Virus record (IMG/VR): IMGVR_UViG_3300025428_000004
Span: 1-64,000 of that record
DNA length: 64,000 nucleotides
From: a virus
Direction: 5' to 3' (one strand)
A model generated the notes under the pieces. The model was not told the origin of the DNA. It worked only from the letters and a program-made list of their open reading frames with translations, and searched no databases. This document shows positions 25,411 to 33,329 of this stretch, in pieces; within the stretch, counting starts at the first letter, position 1; the number at the start of each line of letters is the position of its first letter. The translations under genes were made by a program, and so were the position numbers.

Positions 25411-25657
25411 TCTTATTTCTCCTTAGTTGTTCTGCCTTGGCTTTGTATTTTTCTCGCAGCGTGTCCTTGTCTTCCGTGTGCAAACGAAAGACCTCCTTCG
25501 AGTTGTAATCAAACCATTGCTTAAGCTCCTGTGTGTCCTTGGCCATGTCGAGCGCGAATTCCAGGATCAACAAGATTACTTTCGATGTCTCGCTATCAAC
25601 CGGCTCGTTGGAGTCTCTGTCGTAGGGTGGTGGTGAGTGTTTCAAGTTCGCTGACAA
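25352..25657 (-). CDS. hypothetical early protein
   Basis: 101 residues, hydrophilic and helical (VILLILEFALDMAKDTQELKQWF, then a long KLREKYKAKAEQLRR-like coil). It overlaps the exonuclease gene by 62 bp at its start and the ssDNA-binding-like gene by 59 bp at its end, unusually long overlaps for this genome, so the true start may be further in. No family recognised. Confidence 0.45.
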   Translation of the reverse strand: MSANLKHSPPPYDRDSNEPVDSETSKVILLILEFALDMAKDTQELKQWFDYNSKEVFRLHTEDKDTLREKYKAKAEQLRRNKNGVRQHEHRNTVAEHQKTV

Positions 25658-26225
25658 ATTTTGTTACCTCGTCTTCTAGGCGTTTCACGAAAGCATCGTC
25701 ACGCGGTACGCGCTTCACCCACATGCGGCCTTCTGGTGGCATCTTCTCGCAGTACGATATGAAGTCGCACCATTTACGTTCTGGCATGCAGGCGAATTGC
25801 CAATGGATTTGTACGAGATATTCAGGCGGTACGGTCTCGGACAGCATGTATTCGACATGCGTCTTCAACTGCGGCGACTTGATCTCGATTAGTCCATCTG
25901 GCGGTACGAGGCCGTCAGGCGATGCGCCGGAGTGTGGGATCGTGGGATGATCCACGAATTCGATTTGCTCAACATCGACATCGTTCTCCAGGGCGTATGT
26001 CGTGCGCGCATATGGCTCTTGCCTGGTGCCATCAGCCATAAACTGATTGACGAAGAATGCAGTGGGCTCCTGCGTTATTTCTTCGATGGCCAGCTCATGC
26101 ATCAGGTTGGCGCGCGACGCCTTGTATTTCCCCCTGGAGTCGAGATCGACGATTGCAAAGATGCGGCTGGCAGTCGCTTTACCGACTCGTCGCATCTTCC
26201 ATTGCCTGTGTCCTTGTACAGCCAT
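25596..26225 (-). CDS. YqaJ-family viral recombinase exonuclease
   Basis: 209 residues from ATG 26225, overlapping the upstream stop as TGATG. The YqaJ/lambda-exonuclease fold signature is present: GKATASRI near the N-terminus, E70 (GTRQEPYAR), D104 (SGASPDGL), E114-x-K116 (IEIKSP) and Q139 (YLVQIHWQ). It resects dsDNA 5'-3' to give single strands for the annealing protein encoded directly upstream. Together they form a Red-like recombination pair. Confidence 0.9.
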   Translation of the reverse strand: MAVQGHRQWKMRRVGKATASRIFAIVDLDSRGKYKASRANLMHELAIEEITQEPTAFFVNQFMADGTRQEPYARTTYALENDVDVEQIEFVDHPTIPHSGASPDGLVPPDGLIEIKSPQLKTHVEYMLSETVPPEYLVQIHWQFACMPERKWCDFISYCEKMPPEGRMWVKRVPRDDAFVKRLEDEVTKFVSELETLTTTLRQRLQRAG

Positions 26226-26842
26226 CACGCAGCCTGCTTCAGGTCGGCTTTGCGCTTGCTGAAATAGACGCGGACCTCTTTCTGGTGCTCTTCTGTCAGC
26301 CCGGCAATTGTTGCTGCGCTATTCTTGCCCCAATTCATCAGCTCGTTAGGGCAGTTAATGGCGTCGATCTCAAAGAAAAGGATCTCACGCATTGACTGAG
26401 ACTCGTCCTCTGTCGCTGCGTCTACCGCTGGCTCTTTCTGCGTGACAGTAACAACAACATCACGGAAAGCGTCTGCTTCTTCTTCAGAGTAGATCTCGCC
26501 ATGCAGACCAAGAAGCTTTAGCGTCACTCTGTCAACGGCTCGCTTCTCTGCCATTGAAAAGCAATATGCGTTCTTATTGTTCTTTGGGCTTGCCTCACCA
26601 AAAGACCAAACAGACTGATCACCCAAGTAACCCGTCACGCAAACAACCGCGACATCTTTCAGCGCGTCTGCCTGTATGATCACGGGAGGGTCAAATCTAA
26701 TCCCTGCCTTAGCAGCCATTTGTTCAATGGCTCTGTGGTATGCCACTATCGTCCCGTGGCAATTCCAAACTGCCTCGCGTGGATTGTCGTGATACTTTTC
26801 CAATATTTTCAACAAACGCGGGTCGATATTGTTACGCGACAT
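26225..26842 (-). CDS. putative single-strand annealing protein
   Basis: 205 residues. HGTIVAYHRAIEQMAAKAGIRFD, then VCVTGYLGDQSVWSFGEASP and NNKNAYCFSMAEKRAVDRVTLKLLGLHG..YSEEEAD recalls Rad52/Sak/DUF1071-type phage annealing proteins (a beta sheet followed by the AEKRA-DR-LK helix). The acidic middle and a helical C-terminus follow. The gene immediately precedes the YqaJ exonuclease with overlap, the usual exonuclease-annealase pairing. The exact family is uncertain. Confidence 0.65.
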   Translation of the reverse strand: MSRNNIDPRLLKILEKYHDNPREAVWNCHGTIVAYHRAIEQMAAKAGIRFDPPVIIQADALKDVAVVCVTGYLGDQSVWSFGEASPKNNKNAYCFSMAEKRAVDRVTLKLLGLHGEIYSEEEADAFRDVVVTVTQKEPAVDAATEDESQSMREILFFEIDAINCPNELMNWGKNSAATIAGLTEEHQKEVRVYFSKRKADLKQAA

Positions 26843-27272
26843 TTTTCTTCCTCCATTCCTTCATGTGCATTCGCATGCACGCTTTGCACGTCCTCCAACC
26901 ATTGGCTCTTATGCGAGTATTTTCTGGTGAAAACTCATGCCCACGGCTGCAATGCGTTTTTTTGGAATTACGGTCCATTAACGGGCTGCGGCGTAAATTT
27001 TCACCGCGAGTCACTGGTTCTAAATGTGCCGGATTTATGCAGCGAGTATTCCTGCATAAATGATCCAGATCGTGATCTGGATTTACAGGACCGCATTCGA
27101 GTTGGTATCGAACACGGTGCGCTTTCTGCATACGACCTTCATAATAAATACTGCCGTATTTTCCCGCTGAAAGAGCACCTGTCCAATTGTGACAGCCAGT
27201 AAACGGGTCAACAACGAAGCGGCTATAAATACGCTCCTCTATTGTCCCGCGTGGATCAAGTTGACGTGCCAT
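26832..27272 (-). CDS. HNH homing-type endonuclease
   Basis: 146 residues. The N-terminus has GCHNWTGALSAGKYGSI, followed by the HNH_3 core LDHLCRNTRCINPAHLEPVTRGEN (H, N, H), then a C-terminal zinc knuckle THCSRGHEFSPEN...CKACMRMH. It separates the annealing gene from the upstream helical protein and overlaps the former by 11 bp, as expected for a mobile free-standing homing nuclease inserted into the recombination operon. Confidence 0.85.
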   Translation of the reverse strand: MARQLDPRGTIEERIYSRFVVDPFTGCHNWTGALSAGKYGSIYYEGRMQKAHRVRYQLECGPVNPDHDLDHLCRNTRCINPAHLEPVTRGENLRRSPLMDRNSKKTHCSRGHEFSPENTRIRANGWRTCKACMRMHMKEWRKKNVA

Positions 27273-27274
27273 GA

Positions 27275-27943
27275 CTATGCTTTCCTCTTCATGCGAATGA
27301 TGTCGTCGAATTTATCTGGTACGGGCGGAGACGCCTCTGTCGGCGGCTCTGGGAAAACCAGACTCTTTTCTTTCTGCTTAAAGATGTCGAAGGCCTGGGA
27401 GTATCGAAGCTTAAGCGCCTCGTCCTGAACACGGTCAGGATGCAAGCAGACTAAGATCTTCTTGTACTCGTCGCGCGTCAGGGCATATGTATCGGTACGC
27501 CAATTGCGCTGCATTTCTTCGGCATAGTTTATCTTTTTACGCCATGCTGGGAGCATGTATGTTTCGACAAGCTCTTTTGCCTTTGCGCTGACAGCGTCGT
27601 TGAATTGCGCCTGCATTTCTCGGACCTGCTTACGCAAGGCAATGTCGAATTTATCGCGCCATGATTTCGGCAAGTCTTCTGGCTGGCATACAGCCTCGTC
27701 CTTTGCCTTCTCGATAGCGGCTTCGACAGCTTTCCTGGTGTTCTCTTCAGCAAGAAGCTTGTGACGGATGGAGTAAACGACATCGCTGGCGACGCTGGCT
27801 TTTACGCTCCCGTGCCGGTTGATAACGTCGCGGCCGTTCTTTGGAAGCGGTATGCCTTCTTCCCTGAACTGACGCAGCATTTCATTAGCGATGACATCTG
27901 CGCTACGCAGTTTCTCATCTGGTTTGACTGATTTGTCGGTCAT
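27275..27943 (-). CDS. early helical protein with J-domain-like HPD segment
   Basis: 222 residues from ATG 27943, preferred over the longer frame from 27985. Long charged helices fill the first 140 residues. Near the C-terminus TRDEYKKILVCLHPDRVQDEALKLRYSQAFDIF has the helix-HPD-helix look of a DnaJ J-domain core, though the first J-domain helix is not obvious. It may contact host DnaK or be a chance resemblance. It is a middle gene of the leftward operon between an HNH gene and a small helical gene. Confidence 0.5.
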   Translation of the reverse strand: MTDKSVKPDEKLRSADVIANEMLRQFREEGIPLPKNGRDVINRHGSVKASVASDVVYSIRHKLLAEENTRKAVEAAIEKAKDEAVCQPEDLPKSWRDKFDIALRKQVREMQAQFNDAVSAKAKELVETYMLPAWRKKINYAEEMQRNWRTDTYALTRDEYKKILVCLHPDRVQDEALKLRYSQAFDIFKQKEKSLVFPEPPTEASPPVPDKFDDIIRMKRKA

Positions 27944-27994
27944 GGTTGTGCTCCGGCGGGGAATGGGTGACGCGCAATACGTCACCCGTTAATG

Positions 27995-28381
27995 TTACTC
28001 AGCCGCTTGGGTTGGAGCACTCAGGGCATTAGATGCTTGCATAGCCGCAAAGATACGGCGACGTACAACCATATATGCGTGACGTAGCTGACGACGTGTG
28101 GCTTTTGCCGCAAGTGGATAGTCAGCCGGATATTTCTGCGAATATTCACGCAGAATTGTCACGACACCTTCGATATTGTCTTTGATAGAACCTTCTACAG
28201 CGTCCGCATCGTTGTCAGCGCCGATCAAGTTACGCAACTCGTCATAACCATCGTATGCTTTTGTCACGCAAGACTGTACCTCATCGGTCAGCATCTTAGG
28301 CTTTTGGGCAAACAGCGCAGCAAAAGCGGCGGAGTTCGATGGCATGTTCACAAGATTAAGCGTAGCTACATTATTAGACAT
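27995..28381 (-). CDS. hypothetical early protein
   Basis: 128 residues, all-helical in appearance (VQSCVTKAYDGYDELRNLIGADNDADAVEGSIKDNI, then a basic RRQLRHAYMVVRRR helix). No motif I can name. It is a standalone cistron with a CTCC-rich complement upstream of ATG 28381 (GGAGAG on its own strand), so it is well expressed in the leftward operon. Confidence 0.55.
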   Translation of the reverse strand: MSNNVATLNLVNMPSNSAAFAALFAQKPKMLTDEVQSCVTKAYDGYDELRNLIGADNDADAVEGSIKDNIEGVVTILREYSQKYPADYPLAAKATRRQLRHAYMVVRRRIFAAMQASNALSAPTQAAE

Positions 28382-28453
28382 ATTACTCTCCTTATGTGCA
28401 ATGGCCGAGCCATTAGTGGGGCGTCATTGCCCAATAAGCGCACGCGAATGCGC

Positions 28454-28660
28454 TTAATGTGCCTGACTGCGTCTGTGCTTTTCAGCCTGGATCCAGCGAA
28501 TGGCTTCACGCATGTAGTAGTGAAACTGCGCAGGATCCTTTCCGTAGATTGTGGGACGGCGCAGGTACGATCGCGCCGTCTCCCGACTAAACCGCGCCAT
28601 GTAGACTCTGTGGTTTACTGGCGTGTGTTCGTCGTCTGTGATGTGCGGAAGCGGTGTCAT
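28454..28660 (-). CDS. small hypothetical early protein
   Basis: 68 residues, basic and helical, with TPVNHRVYMARFSRETARSYLRR then FHYYMREAIRWIQAEKHRR. Its start overlaps the stop of the gene upstream, so the two are translationally coupled. The positive charge suggests nucleic-acid contact, but no family is recognised. Confidence 0.5.
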   Translation of the reverse strand: MTPLPHITDDEHTPVNHRVYMARFSRETARSYLRRPTIYGKDPAQFHYYMREAIRWIQAEKHRRSQAH

Positions 28661-28887
28661 TCCGCCGCCGCAAGCAGGGAAGGGCGCTGCATCACCTCGT
28701 TGAACGCAGCAACTGCTTCTGCGATGCGATCAATGTCTTCAGGTACGACAAAGATCGAGGCGCTCCAGATATGGCGGTTGCCTTCGTGAATGCGGACCAT
28801 GCCAAACTGATCGCCGTTAGGCAGTGAGCGTACAGACGACTCCAGTGTGAGGCGTCCTTCTAAGTGCATGTCGGTATTGGTAAGCAT
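28657..28887 (-). CDS. small hypothetical early protein
   Basis: 76 residues, with a beta-hairpin-like first half (LEGRLTLESSVRSLPNGDQFGMVRIHEG) and a helical second half (EDIDRIAEAVAAFNEVMQ). It is coupled by one-base and four-base overlaps to the genes before and after it. No family recognised. Confidence 0.5.
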   Translation of the reverse strand: MLTNTDMHLEGRLTLESSVRSLPNGDQFGMVRIHEGNRHIWSASIFVVPEDIDRIAEAVAAFNEVMQRPSLLAAAE

Positions 28888-29249
28888 CAGAGATCTCCTG
28901 TTATGCGGTCGTCGCGGTCGCGGTCGTATGCGTCAGACATCCAAGCGTCGTAGCCGTCGTCTTCGTCTTTTGAGATGAGCTCGTAGATTCCATCGCTATC
29001 GTTCTCGATGTGATCCTCGATCACGCTGTAGAGCGGGTGATCGGTGTCGATGACGTGGCGGTCTCGCTTGACCTTCCCGTCAACGAATTCGTGAGAGTTC
29101 AGGTAGATCTCTGAGACGCGCCAGTCGGCTGCGTCGGTGTCGCCGCTGTAGCTGACCTCGGCCTCGCCGCTGATGCAGACATCAAGAGTTTTGCCGCCGG
29201 CCGTGAAGGGGAAGATCTCGTCGAAAACATAAGTAACTGACTTGGACAT
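28887..29249 (-). CDS. acidic hypothetical early protein
   Basis: 120 residues, strongly acidic in the last 40 positions (DEDDGYDAWMSDAYDRDRDD). The first half is beta-rich (VTYVFDEIFPFTAGG, LDVCISGEAEVSYSG). Small acidic early phage proteins often mimic DNA or inhibit host proteins; this is inference from composition only. It precedes and overlaps the coupled small genes. Confidence 0.5.
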   Translation of the reverse strand: MSKSVTYVFDEIFPFTAGGKTLDVCISGEAEVSYSGDTDAADWRVSEIYLNSHEFVDGKVKRDRHVIDTDHPLYSVIEDHIENDSDGIYELISKDEDDGYDAWMSDAYDRDRDDRITGDL

Positions 29250-29294
29250 GATTGTATCCTCGATAGACGTGGTAAAGCGTAGGGAATGGCTGCG

Positions 29295-29639
29295 TTAAGC
29301 AGCCTGTTCCCAGATCTTGGTCGCATCGACCGTGAGACGTGGAGAGCTCTTTGGCATGACGTAAAAGTCGGCCAGGATGTCTTTACCAAGAGCCTCTTCG
29401 ACCTTCTTGGCGTCAAGACGTGGCTTCACATTTGGCTGTGTTTTAAGAGCCGACCATTTTGTGCCAATAGCGCGCTCGCCATCAGCAAGCTTTGCCTTTA
29501 ATGCGTCTGAGAAAAGATCGTGCTTGGCTTCGAGCTCTGCAATGAGCTGCTTTAATTCGCCGATGTTGTCAGCGAGAACGCCGAGATCGTTGACCTCGTT
29601 GATAGCGGTTTTAAGTTCTGAGTAAGGAAGCGTGTGCAT
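29295..29639 (-). CDS. first gene of the leftward early operon, hypothetical
   Basis: About 114 residues from ATG 29639, chosen because GGAGGG lies six bases before it on this strand; an upstream in-frame start would fall in the promoter. The first 60 residues form a heptad coil (LADNIGELKQLIAELEAKHDLFSDALKAKL), followed by VKPRLDAKKVEEALG and DFYVMPKSSPRLTVDA. The C-terminal pattern resembles small phage proteins I have seen near YqaJ-type exonuclease genes. Function unknown. Confidence 0.6.
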   Translation of the reverse strand: MHTLPYSELKTAINEVNDLGVLADNIGELKQLIAELEAKHDLFSDALKAKLADGERAIGTKWSALKTQPNVKPRLDAKKVEEALGKDILADFYVMPKSSPRLTVDATKIWEQAA

Positions 29640-29667
29640 GAGTGCCCTCCATCTGTTTCGATGATGG

Positions 29668-29697
29668 GATACTATTGTAGCCAATAAAGGGAGTCAA
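29668..29697 (-). promoter_or_regulatory. leftward early promoter with overlapping operator
   Basis: On the minus strand TTGACT (29692-29697) and TAGTAT (29669-29674) are separated by 17 bases, a good sigma-70 promoter. The 15-bp element GATACTATTGTAGCC at 29668-29682 covers the -10 region, and a TTGTAG half lies upstream of the -35. The first gene starts about 30 bases downstream behind GGAGGG. Repressor binding here would shut off the recombination and integrase operon. Confidence 0.75.
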
Positions 29698-29740
29698 CTA
29701 CAAAAGTCGGCAACACGCAAAAATATTTTATCGGGGCAGT

Positions 29741-30490
29741 TTATCCAGCAAGAACAATTCTGTGTACGCTCTTTACCCGGTCTCTAGAAAACGAGATCTC
29801 GCGTTTTGGGTTCAATTGCTCGACAACAAGCTTGCGGTCGTCAATGGACACGAGTCGCTTTACATAGCCCATGACATCGCCACCTCCATTGTCGGTGACT
29901 TGCGCCAGGATAAAGTCGCCTTTTTTCACTGGCATGCGCGGGTGGACATAGACGATCTCGGAGGAGAAATAGCGCGGTTCCATGCTTTCCCCGACAACCC
30001 GTACTGCATATGCATCTGGTACGGCGGCTATTGGAGCCGGGGCTTCTATCAGTTCCATCAGTGTTACGCCTATGCTTACGCTGCCGTCAGGCCCCGCAAG
30101 CGCGCTGCTATACAGGGGGATCTGCCTGGCTTGTTGTGCCGGACCTAGTTCCGACGTTGTATCCCTTTGGATCGTTTTTGCATTCGGGAGGTAGCGAGTA
30201 ACACCAATTGTACGATCAGTGTCAATATTGGCACGAGTACTTATACCTATCTTTGTATCTGCCTTGGTGTCGTTGCGACCAGAATGTAGCCAGGTCGGGC
30301 TGACCTTGACAGCCTCGGCCAACAAGACGCAGGCCTCCAAAGACGCTTGGCGGTCACCGCGCATGTATGCGCCGATGGTGACTCTGTTTAGTCCTGTGGC
30401 GACGGCAAGTTCCGCCGGGCCCCTGAATCCAGCCGCATAAGCAGCCTTAGACAGCCGAAGCCCAAAGGCCTCGAATTCTCTTTTGGTCAT
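29741..30490 (-). CDS. CI/LexA-type repressor with S24 peptidase domain
   Basis: 249 residues. N-terminal helix-turn-helix (GPAELAVATGLNRVTIGAYMRG, residues about 24-45), a linker, and a C-terminal LexA-like S24 domain with nucleophile S169 in GESM and general base K211 in YVKRL. An A132-G133 pair in SSALAGPDG is the expected self-cleavage site. RecA-stimulated autocleavage would trigger induction. It is divergently oriented to the Cro gene, with operator copies between them. It maintains lysogeny by binding these operators. Confidence 0.9.
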   Translation of the reverse strand: MTKREFEAFGLRLSKAAYAAGFRGPAELAVATGLNRVTIGAYMRGDRQASLEACVLLAEAVKVSPTWLHSGRNDTKADTKIGISTRANIDTDRTIGVTRYLPNAKTIQRDTTSELGPAQQARQIPLYSSALAGPDGSVSIGVTLMELIEAPAPIAAVPDAYAVRVVGESMEPRYFSSEIVYVHPRMPVKKGDFILAQVTDNGGGDVMGYVKRLVSIDDRKLVVEQLNPKREISFSRDRVKSVHRIVLAG

Positions 30491-30575
30491 GGCTGTACTC
30501 TCAAGTGATTCTTATCGTTTTCCGTAGTTTAGCTATTTTTTGTGCACCTGTAATGGAACTGGCTTGATTTTTCTT

Positions 30576-30649
30576 GGCTGCAATAGTAGCGATACAGCTA
30601 CAAATGTGCAGCAAGGTGATTCGTAGACGATCATGGCTACAATAGCAAT
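30576..30649. promoter_or_regulatory. immunity operator cluster between repressor and Cro
   Basis: Three copies of the operator family lie here: GGCTGCAATAGTAGC (30576-30590, minus orientation), GCTACAAATGTGCAG (30597-30611), and GGCTACAATAGCAAT (30635-30649), the last overlapping the Cro start codon. They match the element at the leftward promoter (GATACTATTGTAGCC or its complement) at most positions. I could not identify unambiguous -35/-10 boxes for either divergent transcript. Confidence 0.6.
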
Positions 30650-30866
30650 AACAGAATTAATGGAAAAATGGCCGTCTAACCGCGCATTCGCGGAAGACAT
30701 TGGCCTTAAACAGATTTCTCACAGTCGTACGATGAAGACCAGAGGTCGGATTCCACGCGCTTACTGGCATGCGATCGTGTCAAAAGCCAGGAAACGTGGA
30801 ATCGATGGTGTATCCATGCGCTACCTGGAGCAGATCCACGAAGGCATAGGAGTGCGCAGGTCGTGA
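30633..30866 (+). CDS. Cro-like helix-turn-helix repressor
   Basis: 77 residues. The sequence ELMEKWPSNRAFAEDIGL, then MKTRGRIPRAYWHAIVSKARKRGIDGVSMRYLEQIH is the small helix-turn-helix type found opposite CI genes (IP-x-x-YW followed by a second helix pair). It is divergent from the repressor and first in the rightward operon, with an operator copy over its start codon, so autoregulation is likely. It is coupled to the next gene by GTGA. Confidence 0.8.
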   Translation: MATIAITELMEKWPSNRAFAEDIGLKQISHSRTMKTRGRIPRAYWHAIVSKARKRGIDGVSMRYLEQIHEGIGVRRS

Positions 30867-31069
30867 CATCCTCCGCCGAAAAGATCCGCCGAGCCATGAT
30901 TGCACGCGTACGCGCCAAGGGCATCGAGATCCCTGGGTGGATCCCAGAGCGTCTTACTGTCGAGTTTTGTGATTGCGCATTAGCCCACGGAGAAGAGCAT
31001 GCAGCTTCATACATCCGCAAACGAAAGAAAGAATTGGACGATGAATGGCGCGCAAGCAATCGTCGATAG
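30863..31069 (+). CDS. small hypothetical early protein
   Basis: 68 residues from GTG 30863, overlapping the Cro stop. Helical and basic (AEKIRRAMIARVRAKGIEIPGWIPERL, then AASYIRKRKKELDDEWRAS). No recognised domain. It is the second gene of the rightward early operon and overlaps the following small gene. Confidence 0.5.
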   Translation: MTSSAEKIRRAMIARVRAKGIEIPGWIPERLTVEFCDCALAHGEEHAASYIRKRKKELDDEWRASNRR

Positions 31070-31238
31070 CCTAGTCGAAGCGCTGTCTGCGACAGGAGAC
31101 ATTAATGACGCCCAAGAACGCGCGCGTGCTTATTACGATGCTCGCGTCGATTTCTCGTCACTGACATTAGATGCAATTCGAGAAGCAGATCGTCTTGCTA
31201 CCGATATCGAATTAGGGCGCAGAGTCACGCGCTCATAA
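31041..31238 (+). CDS. small hypothetical early protein
   Basis: 65 residues from ATG 31041 (the frame opens earlier at 30999). Acidic and helical (AQAIVDSLVEALSATGDINDAQERARAYYDARVDF). A GGA lies a few bases before the ATG. Probably co-expressed with the preceding gene, which it overlaps by 29 bp. No family recognised. Confidence 0.45.
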   Translation: MNGAQAIVDSLVEALSATGDINDAQERARAYYDARVDFSSLTLDAIREADRLATDIELGRRVTRS

Positions 31239-31261
31239 CCAGAGCCTAAAGGAGGGCCATC

Positions 31262-31651
31262 ATGTCCACGAAAAAACTACTGACAGCATTAGCACTGGCA
31301 ACATCTATCACCGCCGCATCGGCACAAGAGTTCAACTCCGAGAGTGAGGATTTCGCGTTCAGACTGAGCCAATACGACAAGGAATTGTTTGCAGCGGTCT
31401 ATTCCGAAAAGGTTTGTCCGCAATATCGCATCAAGTTCAACAAGTCGTTTTTCGGTCCAGAGCCTTTCGCGCACTGGTCAACCGATCGCCGGAAAGAATT
31501 TGTCGAGCGGGTGATGTGGGAGACCAGGCGCAAGATCGACGCAACGGTACAGCAAATAGGGCAGGAGGCGTACTGCCTGGGATACATAGAATTCGTCATG
31601 TCCATGCATGACTCAAGCAAACCAATGCCGATCATTGTTGGCGGCAAATAA
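31262..31651 (+). CDS. secreted periplasmic protein of unknown function
   Basis: 129 residues with a clear signal peptide (KK, then LLTALALATSITAASA, cleavage before QE). The mature part is a helical domain with two cysteines (VCPQY and AYCLGY) that may pair. Strong ribosome-binding site AAAGGAGG seven bases before ATG 31262. An exported early protein of a temperate phage may protect the envelope or exclude other phages; the sequence itself does not show this. Confidence 0.65.
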   Translation: MSTKKLLTALALATSITAASAQEFNSESEDFAFRLSQYDKELFAAVYSEKVCPQYRIKFNKSFFGPEPFAHWSTDRRKEFVERVMWETRRKIDATVQQIGQEAYCLGYIEFVMSMHDSSKPMPIIVGGK

Positions 31652-31660
31652 AGGATACGC

Positions 31661-32254
31661 ATGCAGACCAGGACTGAGATCAAGAAACAGCGTCGCGCTG
31701 AGAAAGAGGCGGCGCTCGCAAACCAGATCCTGGCTCTGCCTGATCAAAAGTTTGGCGTTGTGTATGCCGACCCGCCCTGGAGATTCGAGCCATACAGCCG
31801 CGAGACCGGCATGGATCGCGCGCCTGAAAACCATTACGCAACGACAGCAACTGCGAAGATAGGCTCGCTCGACGTCGAGACGATCGCTGCCGACAATTGC
31901 GTTCTGTTTCTTTGGGCGACCGTGCCGATGATCGAAGACGCGCTGTACGTCCTTGATGAATGGGGATTCAAATACAAGTCGCAGATGGTCTGGGTTAAGA
32001 ACCGCATCGGCCTTGGATATTGGTCACGCAACAAGCATGAGATCCTGCTCATCGGCACGCGCGGCAATATTCCTGCGCCGGCTCCCGGTACGCAATGGGC
32101 ATCCGTCATCGAGGCGCCAGTCGGCGCGCACAGCGCCAAGCCTCACGTCTTCTACGAGATGATCGAGACGTATTTTCCCAACATGCCAAAGATCGAGCTC
32201 TTTGCGCGCAATGGTCGCCCTGGCTGGCATAGCTGGGGCGCGGAGGCGCAATGA
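31661..32254 (+). CDS. MT-A70-type adenine-N6 DNA methyltransferase
   Basis: 197 residues. The catalytic D37-P-P-W40 (VVYADPPWRF) is followed by CVLFLWATVPMIEDAL, KSQMVWVKNRIGLGYWSRNKHE and IELFARNGRPGWHSWG, the full MT-A70 signature including the S-adenosylmethionine site. It methylates adenine at N6, probably in phage DNA, which could evade restriction or change regulator binding. It is coupled by ATGA to the RusA gene. The recognition sequence cannot be seen. Confidence 0.9.
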   Translation: MQTRTEIKKQRRAEKEAALANQILALPDQKFGVVYADPPWRFEPYSRETGMDRAPENHYATTATAKIGSLDVETIAADNCVLFLWATVPMIEDALYVLDEWGFKYKSQMVWVKNRIGLGYWSRNKHEILLIGTRGNIPAPAPGTQWASVIEAPVGAHSAKPHVFYEMIETYFPNMPKIELFARNGRPGWHSWGAEAQ

Positions 32255-32607
32255 CCAGGCGTGTCGTTCCTTATGTGTCGCTACGTTTGCCGCCACCGAT
32301 TAGCACGAATGCTATCTGGCGCGCATTCGGCAATCGCAACATCAAGTCCGCGAAGTATCGCACCTGGCAGAAAGAGGCTGGGTGGATGTTAGCAGCACAA
32401 AATCCTGGGCGCATCGACGGCGCATACGAGATGACAGTAATTGTCGCAAAGAAATGCAAGGCGGATCTCGACAATTGCGTCAAGGCCTATTCAGACCTGG
32501 CGCAAACACATGGCGTCATATCCAACGACAGGTTGTGCAAGAAGCTTATCGTTACACGCGGTGATGAAGCAGAATCTCTTATCGTGTTCACCGCATCAAA
32601 TCAGTAG
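32251..32607 (+). CDS. rusA: RusA-like Holliday junction resolvase
   Basis: 118 residues. The RusA signature is present: LRLPPPISTNAIWRAFGNR at the start, and KADLDNCVKAYSDLAQTHGVISND with acidic residues D72, D74 and D93 and K78 at the active site. It resolves four-way junctions formed during recombination or replication. It overlaps the methyltransferase by ATGA. Full length for the family. Confidence 0.9.
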   Translation: MTRRVVPYVSLRLPPPISTNAIWRAFGNRNIKSAKYRTWQKEAGWMLAAQNPGRIDGAYEMTVIVAKKCKADLDNCVKAYSDLAQTHGVISNDRLCKKLIVTRGDEAESLIVFTASNQ

Positions 32608-32616
32608 GAGGAAACA

Positions 32617-33213
32617 ATGATCAATGGCGCAACAATGATCCGTCGTGGGCCCATGTTTTACAAGTCCATGCAGCGTGAGATGGAAATTAAGCGCCAGGAG
32701 CTCAACAAAAAGATCGAAGAAAGCCGTCGAATCGAAGAAGAGCGTCGCAAGATAAAAGAGCTCGCCGATGACATGGATAAGAAAAGACGCGCTATGGAAG
32801 TGATCCGCAAAAAGATCTGGGTCACACAAAGCTTTAATGGTGAAAAGGCTTTGAACAATGCGCCAACAATCGCTTTCATTGCCTATTGCGTCAGCGAGTA
32901 TTTCAATGTCTCGCAGGAAAACCTATTTGGCCATTCTCATCGTGCGGACTACGTACGCGCGCGCCAGGTTGGTTACTGGTTAGCCCATAAGCTTTGCAAC
33001 AAGTCGCTGCCACAAATTGGCAAAGGCTTTGGCGGTCGGGATCATACAACGATCCTCTCAGGCATCCGTCGCCTGGAGAAATATATTGCTGATAAAGATC
33101 AGGAGATACTGGAAGCGATTAATGCAATACGCGGCGCAATTGAATTTGCCGATGCTGTATCCGGCACTGTTAATAAAGCATTAACCGAGGCTGGGGAAAA
33201 AGCATGCCTGTAG
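32617..33213 (+). CDS. DnaA domain IV-like DNA-binding protein with coiled-coil N-terminus
   Basis: 198 residues behind a strong GGAGGA site. Residues 20-65 are a very charged coiled coil (EMEIKRQELNKKIEESRRIEE-like). Residues about 80-170 match DnaA domain IV: YCVSEYFNVSQENLFGHSH, RARQVGYWLAHKL, then SLPQIGKGFGGRDHTTILSGIRRLE with the G139-G-R-D-H-T-T145 signature that reads DnaA boxes. There is no AAA+ domain. It could direct host replication factors to a phage origin or compete with host DnaA. Confidence 0.8.
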   Translation: MINGATMIRRGPMFYKSMQREMEIKRQELNKKIEESRRIEEERRKIKELADDMDKKRRAMEVIRKKIWVTQSFNGEKALNNAPTIAFIAYCVSEYFNVSQENLFGHSHRADYVRARQVGYWLAHKLCNKSLPQIGKGFGGRDHTTILSGIRRLEKYIADKDQEILEAINAIRGAIEFADAVSGTVNKALTEAGEKACL

Positions 33214-33215
33214 TG

Positions 33216-33230
33216 GATACTATTGTTGAC
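33216..33230 (+). promoter_or_regulatory. operator-family site
   Basis: GATACTATTGTTGAC matches the leftward-promoter operator GATACTATTGTAGCC at 12 of 15 positions. It overlaps a TTGACG that could be a -35 box; no good -10 is apparent. It lies three bases after the DnaA-like gene stop and ahead of the helicase operon. Confidence 0.5.
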
Positions 33231-33329
33231 GACAGGCTACAGAATCAGATCTAGTCGTGGGATTGAGATTCGGTGGGGGGGAGCGCAAGGACGCTCAACC
33301 CCCTACCTAAACCAGAGGATTCCGAAGGC

